Below, piece after piece: positions 1 to 5,246 of a DNA stretch of 5,813 nt. The stretch spans positions 1-5,813 of the forward strand of contig JAEUVI010000068.1 in assembly GCA_016787105.1 (NCBI GenBank). The letters are read 5' to 3'. The stretch comes from Chitinophagaceae bacterium. Lineage in GTDB: Bacteria > Bacteroidota > Bacteroidia > Chitinophagales > Chitinophagaceae. Within the stretch, counting starts at the first letter, position 1. Each line of letters begins with the position of its first letter. The translations under genes and the position numbers were made by a program. The notes beneath the pieces were generated by a model. It was not told where the DNA came from, ran no database searches, and saw only the letters and a program-made list of their open reading frames with translations.

Positions 1-130
1 GGTAAATTCTAAATTATTCATGTTTGTCAATTGATATGTAAAATATTTGCAGGTTGAAACTGCGAGGGTGCAAGGTAATTTTTTTGAGTGAAGTTGAAAC
101 TCCGAAAAATTCAAAAACCGGCGATACTTT
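1..130. other. Intergenic edge, no gene seen
   Basis: I find no coding region in this stretch beyond the terminator of the DUF4290 gene. It holds a nine-base direct repeat, GTTGAAACT, at 53-61 and 93-101. It also holds a weak inverted repeat, TTTTTGA at 81-87 against TCAAAAA at 111-117, which has an 23-base loop and no T-run after it. Neither resembles a known element. In some Bacteroidota genomes the DUF4290 gene is followed by murA; that gene is not visible here and could only lie beyond the left edge. Confidence 0.5.
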
Positions 131-171
131 AAAAAACAAAAGTTGATAAGCGCAAATGCCTATCAACTTTT
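131..171 (-). terminator. Rho-independent terminator of the DUF4290 gene
   Basis: An 11-base perfect stem, AAAAGTTGATA at 138-148 against TATCAACTTTT at 161-171, closes a 12-base loop that can itself form about three more pairs. Read on the minus strand, the stem is followed by TTTTGTTTTTT, a good U-tract. It starts 25 bases past the stop codon of the leftward DUF4290 gene, which is the expected place for its terminator. Confidence 0.85.
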
Positions 172-195
172 CGATTCATTAATTTATTGGTTAAA

Positions 196-864
196 TCAAT
201 ATCTTTTCTTTTTAAACTTGCCGCCGCCTCTGTCATTGCGATCATTCCGGTGTCCGCCATTGTTTCGTTGTTGAAATTTACCTCTTGGTTTGCCATATCC
301 TCCACGCTGGTTTTCCTGTTGTGGGCGAAATGCTTTTACGTATGGTGTATTGGTAAATGTTAACTGGCCATCTGTCAATCCCGACAGTTCGCTTTGTATT
401 GCATCATCATGTACTTGCTCTTTGTGCCAATTGTTATAGGCCAGCTTCATATAGTAAGCAACTGCATTGGCGAATCCGAGGCGCTTTCCATTGTCTTCTT
501 CTTTTAATGCTTTGTTGATTACGAGTTCAAGATTTTTTCCAAGATGAGAAAATTTTGGATGACGCTTGGGATAAGGCAAAGGCTTGGGCTTGCCTTTCAG
601 TGTTTCCCTTGTAGGAATGGGATAGGGCGATTTTACCTGTAATTTAAAATCAGAAATAAGAAACAGGTGATCCCATAGTTTATGCCGAAAATCTTCTACG
701 TTTTTTAAATGAGGGTTCAGAAAACCCATTAATTCAATTACCGCGTATGCATTGGCTTGTCGACGATCGGGGTCTTCTATAGTAAGTACGTGCTCAATCA
801 TGTGCTGAATATGTCTGCCGTATTCGCGCATTACAAGATAATTCCTGGTGGTGTTATATTCCAT
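196..864 (-). CDS. DUF4290 family protein with RG-rich basic tail
   Basis: This 222-residue protein has no signal peptide or membrane segment and is probably cytoplasmic. Residues 1 to about 180 match my knowledge of DUF4290, a family of unknown function found in Bacteroidota. Visible family-like features are the N-terminal EYNTTRNYLVMREYGRHIQ, the DRRQANAYAVIELM stretch at 33-46, the HKLWDHLF segment at 61-68, and a proline/lysine-rich YPIPTRETLKGKPKPLPYP linker at 81-99. Residues 181-222 are low-complexity and rich in Gly, Arg, Asn, Gln and Lys, with RGG at 187-189, RG at 194-195, an RND-RND repeat at 206-211, RGGG at 212-215 and a KKKRY end. That tail suggests nucleic-acid contact, which is inference. 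The ATG at 862-864 sits about 16 bases after the predicted transcription start. The gene is flanked by its own promoter and terminator, so it is likely monocistronic. The molecular function is unknown. Confidence 0.88.
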   Translation of the reverse strand: MEYNTTRNYLVMREYGRHIQHMIEHVLTIEDPDRRQANAYAVIELMGFLNPHLKNVEDFRHKLWDHLFLISDFKLQVKSPYPIPTRETLKGKPKPLPYPKRHPKFSHLGKNLELVINKALKEEDNGKRLGFANAVAYYMKLAYNNWHKEQVHDDAIQSELSGLTDGQLTFTNTPYVKAFRPQQENQRGGYGKPRGKFQQRNNGGHRNDRNDRGGGKFKKKRY

Positions 865-886
865 GTAAAGTTTTAGATAATTAAAG

Positions 887-917
887 CAAATGTAATAAAG
901 TAATGAGATGAATGAAA
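887..917 (-). promoter_or_regulatory. Bacteroidota-type promoter of the DUF4290 gene
   Basis: On the minus strand a perfect TAnnTTTG -7 box (TACATTTG, 887-894) is preceded after 19 bases by TTTC (914-917), one base off the TTTG -33 box described for Bacteroides and Flavobacterium. Transcription would start near 880, leaving a leader of about 16 bases before the ATG at 862-864. The leader has no Shine-Dalgarno sequence, as is usual in this phylum. Confidence 0.55.
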
Positions 918-956
918 ATCAGCGTAATAAAATTGCAGTGTAGATAAATAAGCGGG

Positions 957-989
957 AAAAAAATAAGGGGCCCCGAACCAAGGCCCCTT
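957..989 (-). terminator. Rho-independent terminator of the T9SS cargo gene
   Basis: AAGGGGCC at 965-972 pairs with GGCCCCTT at 982-989 to give an 8-base GC-rich stem with a 9-base loop. On the minus strand it is followed by A and then seven Ts (957-963). It lies 33 bases beyond the stop codon of the leftward secreted-protein gene and upstream of the DUF4290 promoter, so the two genes are probably separate transcription units. Confidence 0.85.
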
Positions 990-1021
990 TTACAAGCCAC
1001 CATCCTCTTCCACCTAAGAGG

Positions 1022-2215
1022 TCATTTAATGAGAAGTTGATTAACACAGGCTTTTTGGTTCGTCATATCTACCACCTTCACCCAATACACACCTCTCTGC
1101 AATGTGGTTATATGCCTGTAGTTACCATCCGTTATTTCAATTATTTTATTCAGTATTGTTTGTCCTTGTGTATTGGTAATGGATACCAATATTTTTCCGG
1201 TTTTATTATTATCAAATTTGATACCAATAATGCCGTTCGACGGATTTGGGTATAAAGAAAATTTGAAAGAATGATCGCTGTTAAAATCAATTGACTTTGT
1301 TTGACTTATCATCACTTTTCCAGCAATAAATTTTTGTTTTAAACGGAAATAATAGATTCCATTAACATTGTTTTTTTCAAATAAGTAATTGTATGAGATG
1401 ATTCCACTATTGCTGTTTTGTTTTTCTATCACTCCTGCACTGGTAAAATTACGGCCATCAGTACTGTACTCCAGTTCATAGTAGAATTGAAGCATATCAT
1501 TATTGGCTTTCCATGTTATCTGTGCCTTATTATCTACTTTTTTTACATTGAAATCAAATGCGTTGATCGGTAGCAACTCAATAGGACAGTAGCAATACTC
1601 CAATCTGTAGGTAACAGAACCTGTAGTAATAACACCACCAAGCCAGTTACCCGTTATATCTACAGTGGTGCGGCTATCAACACTATAATTATATGTCAGA
1701 GAATCGCCAACAGGCCCGTAAAAATTTGCCAGATCCGCTACATTGGTTATTAAAAAACTGGTAGAGCGTGTAAATATTTGCCCTGGTGGCACAGAGGTGT
1801 AATCTGATCCCGAGTTCGGTGTTCCGTCGTATGCCCCCAGATTATATACACCATATGTTACTGATTCCGCATTCAACAAAGGACTGCTAAGTCCATCACC
1901 ACGGATTGTATCATTGCGTGTGAAATGAGCAGAAGCTGTTTTAGGGGTAGCGTCATAGTTTTCCATCCACAAAGCATTCAGGTTTCCTGTCATTTCCATT
2001 GTAAGGCGGGCGCATGTAACCATACCTGCAGTAGGATCAAATTTTGGAAACCGTAATGTGGCAGTAAGGCGACCACTGCTAAAATTAATAGTTGTATCAA
2101 ACGCAACGCCGGAGGGTACATATCCATTGGGACATTGGGAAAATGATTTTTGTGGTTGTATCGTTGCGAGTAGTATTAATAAGATAATAAGAGTTCGAAA
2201 GTAGATTTGTTTCAT
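1022..2215 (-). CDS. Secreted choice-of-anchor E-like protein with T9SS type A sorting domain
   Basis: This 397-residue protein is probably exported by Sec and then moved across the outer membrane by the type IX secretion system. Residues 1-27 form a signal peptide: a Lys/Arg start, the hydrophobic core LIILLILLATI, and probable cleavage after SFSQ. Residues about 28-210 resemble the choice-of-anchor E domain: LRFPKFDPTAGMVT at 54-67, an ENYD segment at 85-88, LANFYGPVGDSLTYNYSV at 162-179, and a closing GSVTYRLEYCY strand at 199-209. Residues about 213-310 look like the beta-sandwich module common in T9SS cargo, with ITWKANND, YYELEYSTDGRNF and YYFRLKQ. The C-terminal sorting domain runs from about 317 to 397, with LYPNPSNG at 321-328 and RGVYWVKV at 374-381. 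Cysteines are at 28, 68, 208, 210 and 390. The start ATG is the only one that includes the signal peptide. The biological role is unknown; it is likely a surface-attached or released protein. Confidence 0.85.
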   Translation of the reverse strand: MKQIYFRTLIILLILLATIQPQKSFSQCPNGYVPSGVAFDTTINFSSGRLTATLRFPKFDPTAGMVTCARLTMEMTGNLNALWMENYDATPKTASAHFTRNDTIRGDGLSSPLLNAESVTYGVYNLGAYDGTPNSGSDYTSVPPGQIFTRSTSFLITNVADLANFYGPVGDSLTYNYSVDSRTTVDITGNWLGGVITTGSVTYRLEYCYCPIELLPINAFDFNVKKVDNKAQITWKANNDMLQFYYELEYSTDGRNFTSAGVIEKQNSNSGIISYNYLFEKNNVNGIYYFRLKQKFIAGKVMISQTKSIDFNSDHSFKFSLYPNPSNGIIGIKFDNNKTGKILVSITNTQGQTILNKIIEITDGNYRHITTLQRGVYWVKVVDMTNQKACVNQLLIK

Positions 2216-2513
2216 AGGGTTAGTTTTGGTGTTTAATTAAGATGATTGACACAATAAAATTATTTTATCCAACGTTGCGAGACAAGTGTAAAATCGCCCT
2301 GTTTTTTTGCTACTGATTCCCGAATATCCACAGCATTCTTTCTTGTTCATTTGTACAGGTAATAAGTGAATTGAGTTAAAAAAAATTATAGGATAAAATG
2401 AGGGTTGATTGTCTATCATTGTAGTAATTAACTACCAAGTAAAAGCTCAGCCTGCGCGTCTATGTTCTACTTACTTAATAAGATATATACAATGATTAAC
2501 TTTGCTTTGTCTT
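2216..2513. other. Divergent intergenic region with AT-rich palindromes
   Basis: This region separates the leftward T9SS cargo gene from the rightward glycosyltransferase. It contains a perfect 15-base palindrome, ATAAAAT-T-ATTTTAT, at 2254-2268, and a smaller inverted repeat, GTAGT/ACTAC, at 2421-2435. A weak leftward -7 candidate, TACACTTG (2283-2290, minus strand), could serve the T9SS gene, but I see no matching -33 box. A 60-codon open frame on the minus strand (2237-2419) has no recognisable similarity and I do not call it a gene. Confidence 0.5.
2497..2504 (+). promoter_or_regulatory. -7 promoter box upstream of the glycosyltransferase
   Basis: TAACTTTG is a perfect match to the Bacteroidota TAnnTTTG -7 consensus. 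There is no clear TTTG -33 box at the usual distance; the bases there are CTTA. Transcription would begin near 2510-2512, only a few bases before the ATG at 2514, so the mRNA could be nearly leaderless. The box also overlaps a possible TTG start at 2502, which argues against that longer start. Confidence 0.4.
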
Positions 2514-3644
2514 ATGCAGGTTATCATTAATGCGGCCTTTCTGCCGGCTTTATATGCGGAAGAATACAACAGTTTGTTGTCTGAATCATTCAGAGCAATA
2601 GCTTTACAATTTCCTGAACATGATTTTGTTTTTATCTGTTCATTAGGGTTTAAGCCAAAACAGGAAGCTCCTGATAATGTAAAATATCATATTGTTAAGA
2701 CAGGTAGCTTTTCCGGTTTAAAAAACAAATACAGGTTTGATATCAGCATACCACGTATTTTAAATAAGTATAAGGCGAATGTTTTTGTAACGCCAGTATG
2801 TTGCTCACTGAATACGACAATTCCTCAATGCCTGCTGATGCACCTGCCGGATATTATCAATTATCCTTCAATGTACTCAAGGCTGGAGGCTGCTTATTAC
2901 AAAAAAAATTCAATACGCTTTATCAAAAAAGCAGAAAAAATTATTGCACTATCAGTCAGTGCAGAAAAAAGTATCTCTGCTGCCTATCCCTCCGCTGCTT
3001 GTAAAATAAATGTATCGTTGCCTGTTATATCTTCAATCTATAAACCTGTATCCTATTCAGTGGGCGAAGCAGTAAAAAATAAATATACAGGAGGTAAAGA
3101 GTTTTTTCTTTATGGTGGCAGCACGCATCCTTCATCCAATCTGCACAGTTTGTTGAAGGCGTTTTCGTTGTTTAAGAAAAGACAGCAAAGCAGTACAAAG
3201 CTTGTGATTGTGTCGTTGTCTTATCCTGCTAATCCTTCTTTTGTTAAAAGTATTGCTTCGTATAAGTTCAGGCACGATATTGTTTTTATTGAAAACTGTG
3301 ACGAGATAGAATATGCCGCACTGCTTGCATCTGCCTATGCATTTGTTTATCCTGTATTGTTCAATGGTCTTTGTCTGCGTATTCTTCAGGCGGTTTATTC
3401 GCATATACCTGTTGTTGCCTCTCAGTCAGCCCTTGCTAATGAATTGGCGGGCAATGCGGCTTTATTTGTGGATGCTTCCAGCCAACAGGATATTGCAGAT
3501 AAGCTGATGCGTATATATAAAGATGAATCACTCAGGAACGAGCTAATAAATAATGCAGCTATAGCCGCAGGGGCCTATAAGCTACAGTTGCCAGCACAGC
3601 GATTGTGGCAGAATATAGCGGCAATAGCGATGCCTTCTTCTTAG
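2514..3644 (+). CDS. GT4-like glycosyltransferase lacking catalytic motif residues
   Basis: This 376-residue protein has the two-domain GT-B layout of family GT4 enzymes, which transfer sugars from nucleotide donors in glycan or cell-surface polysaccharide synthesis. The N-terminal domain begins with a beta strand, VIINAAFLP (3-11), and contains LMHLPD (108-113) and KAEKIIALSVSAEKSI (139-154). The C-terminal domain shows FLYGGSTHPSSNLHSLLKAF (198-217), YPVLFNGLCLRILQA (279-293) and NELAGNAALFVD (309-320), then a DIADKL helix. These align by eye with the usual HPRKNL, YPSLFEGFGxPVLEA and xEIAGDAAL motifs. The Arg-Lys pair is Ser207-Ser208, and both EX7E glutamates are replaced, by Asn284 and Gln292. 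The fold looks intact, but normal donor use is doubtful. I chose the ATG at 2514 over a TTG at 2502 because it places the first strand at the N-terminus and the TTG lies inside a -7 promoter box. The gene has no frameshift. It could be a non-catalytic paralogue or use an altered mechanism. Confidence 0.8.
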   Translation: MQVIINAAFLPALYAEEYNSLLSESFRAIALQFPEHDFVFICSLGFKPKQEAPDNVKYHIVKTGSFSGLKNKYRFDISIPRILNKYKANVFVTPVCCSLNTTIPQCLLMHLPDIINYPSMYSRLEAAYYKKNSIRFIKKAEKIIALSVSAEKSISAAYPSAACKINVSLPVISSIYKPVSYSVGEAVKNKYTGGKEFFLYGGSTHPSSNLHSLLKAFSLFKKRQQSSTKLVIVSLSYPANPSFVKSIASYKFRHDIVFIENCDEIEYAALLASAYAFVYPVLFNGLCLRILQAVYSHIPVVASQSALANELAGNAALFVDASSQQDIADKLMRIYKDESLRNELINNAAIAAGAYKLQLPAQRLWQNIAAIAMPSS

Positions 3645-3656
3645 CCTGAATTGACC

Positions 3657-3664
3657 TACCTTTG
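3657..3664 (+). promoter_or_regulatory. -7 promoter box upstream of gldC
   Basis: TACCTTTG matches the TAnnTTTG consensus exactly and lies in the 38-base gap between the glycosyltransferase stop and the gldC ATG. The position expected for the -33 box reads CTTC, a weak match. A start near 3671 would give a leader of about 12 bases. It suggests that gldC can be transcribed independently of the gene before it. Confidence 0.5.
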
Positions 3665-3682
3665 CATCCCTTTTAATTATAT

Positions 3683-4030
3683 ATGGCAAAATCGAATATA
3701 AACATTGATGTAGTACTGGATGATGATCGCATGGTTGACTCTATTGAATGGCGGGCATCCGATTCAACTATTCAGAATGCACAGAAAGCTAAGGCAATGA
3801 TGCTTTCATTCTGGGATAATGCTGATAAAACGGCGTTACGAATTGACCTTTGGACAAAAGATATGATGGTGGATGAAATGGCTGATTTTTTTTATCAGAC
3901 ATTCATGACCATGGCGGATACATATAACCGCGCTACAAAACATACAGAGCTGGTAGAAGACATGAAAAAGTTTGCGCACGATTTTTATGATAAATTCAGG
4001 AAAGAGCAGATGAAAGAAAACAAAGCCTGA
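3683..4030 (+). CDS. gldC: Gliding motility protein GldC
   Basis: This 115-residue protein matches the GldC family of Bacteroidota in length and sequence. Recognisable segments are IEWRASDS (21-28), KAKAMMLSFWD (35-45), LRIDLWTKDMMVDEM (52-66) and FFYQTFMTMADTYNRAT (69-85). There is no signal peptide or membrane segment, so it is probably cytoplasmic. From knowledge of Flavobacterium johnsoniae, GldC is an accessory gliding protein whose loss impairs but does not abolish gliding; its biochemical activity is not established. In flavobacteria gldC usually lies next to gldB. gldB is absent here; the following genes are yqeY and cvpA instead. The ATG at 3683 is close behind a good -7 box and has no Shine-Dalgarno sequence. 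The presence of gldC alone does not prove that this organism glides. Confidence 0.9.
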   Translation: MAKSNINIDVVLDDDRMVDSIEWRASDSTIQNAQKAKAMMLSFWDNADKTALRIDLWTKDMMVDEMADFFYQTFMTMADTYNRATKHTELVEDMKKFAHDFYDKFRKEQMKENKA

Positions 4031-4046
4031 AGAAAAGTGGAAATTG

Positions 4047-4111
4047 AAAAATTAAAAGTCAAAAAAGAGTTTAAACAAAGAAGGATGTTTTTTACTTTTT
4101 AATTTTGACTT
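4047..4111. repeat. AT-rich inverted repeat with two alternative pairings
   Basis: In the 114-base gap between gldC and yqeY, AAAATTAAAAGT (4048-4059) pairs with ACTTTTTAATTTT (4094-4106) with one bulged T. The stem extends inwards as six A-T pairs (4061-4066 with 4088-4093) past one bulged C, leaving a loop of about 21 bases. A second, exclusive pairing is a perfect nine-base match, AAGTCAAAA (4056-4064) with TTTTGACTT (4103-4111). The two arms therefore look like inverted copies of one motif. No T-run follows on the plus strand, so I do not call it a standard terminator. It may be a dispersed intergenic palindrome or an RNA structure in the gldC-yqeY transcript. Confidence 0.6.
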
Positions 4112-4144
4112 CATCAGCAGCAACAACTTTAAAATAGTATAGAT

Positions 4145-4597
4145 ATGTCTCTCGAACAAAAAATAATGGCGGAACTAAAAACTGCAATGCTTGCCAAGGA
4201 TGAAAAAACCACCCGAAGCCTGCGTGCGGTAAAGGCGGCTATTATACTGGCAAAAACTTCTGAAGGTGCTAATGGCGAACTGAAGGAAGAAGATGAAATA
4301 AAGCTTTTGCAAAAATTAGTGAAGCAGCGAAAAGATTCACTGGAAATTTTTCAGCAACAAAACAGGGCTGACCTGGTGCAGAAAGAGCAGGATGAAATAA
4401 CTGTGATAGAAAAGTTTCTTCCAAAGCAACTGTCTACAGATGAGCTAAAGGTTATTGTAGCGGGTATTATTGCCGATACAGGAGCGAGCTCTGCAGCGGA
4501 TATGGGTAAAGTGATGGGGGTAGCAACTAAACAGCTTGCAGGAAAAGCCGACGGAAAATCTATTTCATCAGTGGTGAAAGAAATGCTTTCAAAATAA
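4145..4597 (+). CDS. yqeY: GatB/YqeY domain-containing protein
   Basis: This 150-residue cytoplasmic protein is the free-standing YqeY type, close to the family's usual length of about 150. YqeY resembles the C-terminal helical tail of GatB, the subunit of the tRNA-dependent amidotransferase that binds tRNA. The role of stand-alone YqeY proteins is not settled, though tRNA or aminoacyl-tRNA binding is the usual proposal. Family features are an N-terminal helical bundle starting MSLEQKIMAELKTAMLAKD, the KQRKDSLEIF segment (60-69), FLPKQLS (91-97), DMGKVMG (119-125) and the GKADGKSISSVVKEML end (133-148). The ATG at 4145 fits the family N-terminus. I see no good promoter box directly before it, so it may be read through from gldC. 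It lies 20 bases before the CvpA gene and is probably co-transcribed with it. Confidence 0.9.
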   Translation: MSLEQKIMAELKTAMLAKDEKTTRSLRAVKAAIILAKTSEGANGELKEEDEIKLLQKLVKQRKDSLEIFQQQNRADLVQKEQDEITVIEKFLPKQLSTDELKVIVAGIIADTGASSAADMGKVMGVATKQLAGKADGKSISSVVKEMLSK

Positions 4598-4617
4598 TTG
4601 AAAGTATCTGGCCTGAT

Positions 4618-5154
4618 ATGATTATTGATGTCATTTTCGCCATACTGATGGTACTGGCACTGGTAAAAGGATATAGAAAAGGATTAATAGTAGCAGTATT
4701 TTCTTTACTGGCATTTATTGTGGGTTTGGCCGCTGCTATGAAACTTTCGGCCGTGGTTGCTGGTTATATAGGAGAAACCGTAAAAATCTCCGACAAGTGG
4801 TTGCCGGTAGTTTCATTCGCTATAGTGTTTATAATAGTCGTGATACTGGTAAGATGGGTAGCAATCATTATAGAGAGAAGTGCCAAAATGGTATTGTTGG
4901 GATGGGTAAACAGGCTCTGTGGTATAATTCTTTACGTAGTATTGTACCTGACTGTTTACAGCGTAGTACTTTTTTATGCTGCGCAAATAAAAATTATAAA
5001 GCCTGAAGTGATAGGCGCATCGGTAACATGGCCGTTTATACAACCCTGGGGGCCGAAAGCGATTGATGGCTTTGGGGTTATAATTCCGGTTTTCAGGGAT
5101 ATGTTTACACAACTGGAAGCCTTTTTTGGAAACATTTCAAACGAGTTGCGTTAA
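4618..5154 (+). CDS. CvpA family inner-membrane protein
   Basis: This 178-residue protein has the topology and motifs of the CvpA family, named after the colicin V production protein of Escherichia coli. Four membrane segments are visible at about residues 3-17, 23-48, 61-85 and 99-122. Family marks are D4 in the first helix, GYRKGL (18-23) after it, and the GWVNRLCGIILY stretch (95-106) that leads into the fourth helix. The C-terminal part (about 123-178) is soluble, with FIQPWGP at 140-146. CvpA proteins are linked to envelope homeostasis and colicin V export in enterobacteria, but no defined activity is known for those in Bacteroidota. The ATG overlaps nothing and follows the yqeY stop by 20 bases, which supports co-transcription and probably coupled expression. 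Confidence 0.85.
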   Translation: MIIDVIFAILMVLALVKGYRKGLIVAVFSLLAFIVGLAAAMKLSAVVAGYIGETVKISDKWLPVVSFAIVFIIVVILVRWVAIIIERSAKMVLLGWVNRLCGIILYVVLYLTVYSVVLFYAAQIKIIKPEVIGASVTWPFIQPWGPKAIDGFGVIIPVFRDMFTQLEAFFGNISNELR

Positions 5155-5171
5155 CGAGACGAAAAAATAGA

Positions 5172-5201
5172 TTGTTGGCAATCAATTCCATAGCATATTT
5201 G
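5172..5201 (+). promoter_or_regulatory. Possible promoter of the alpha/beta hydrolase
   Basis: In the 92-base gap after the CvpA gene, CATATTTG (5194-5201) is one base off TAnnTTTG and is preceded after 19 bases by TTG (5172-5174). Transcription would begin near 5207, giving a leader of about 40 bases. The TTG lies within a small hairpin, GATTG/CAATC (5170-5183). The match is modest, and the hydrolase may instead be read from the upstream operon. Confidence 0.3.
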
Positions 5202-5246
5202 CCTCAAATCTTTTATTTTAGCAAAAATTAACTGCATCAGCAGCAC

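Noticed and set aside
53..101. Direct repeat GTTGAAACT at 53-61 and 93-101, considered as a CRISPR-like repeat because of the GTTGAAAC core.
   Set aside because: There are only two short copies, the flanks do not match, and there is no regular repeat-spacer series or cas gene. The left edge also prevents seeing more.
81..117. Inverted repeat TTTTTGA/TCAAAAA, considered as a terminator.
   Set aside because: The stem is short and AT-only apart from one pair, the loop is 23 bases, and no T-run follows on either strand.
2237..2419. 60-codon open frame on the minus strand in the divergent intergenic region, with a Cys-Cys pair.
   Set aside because: It has no recognisable family, no start signal and AT-rich composition like its surroundings, and it overlaps the likely leader and promoter region of the T9SS cargo gene.
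2502..2513. TTG start that would add four residues to the glycosyltransferase.
   Set aside because: The TTG lies inside the TAACTTTG -7 box, and the ATG at 2514 puts the first beta strand at the expected N-terminal position.
3132..3404. Minus-strand open frame inside the glycosyltransferase gene.
   Set aside because: It is a shadow of the plus-strand gene, which has clear family motifs; the shadow translation shows none.
4112..5245. Shared 11-mer CATCAGCAGCA before yqeY (4112-4122) and directly before the hydrolase ATG (5235-5245), considered as a common regulatory site.
   Set aside because: It is a simple CAG-rich sequence, sits at different distances from the two start codons, and has no symmetry or link to a regulator.
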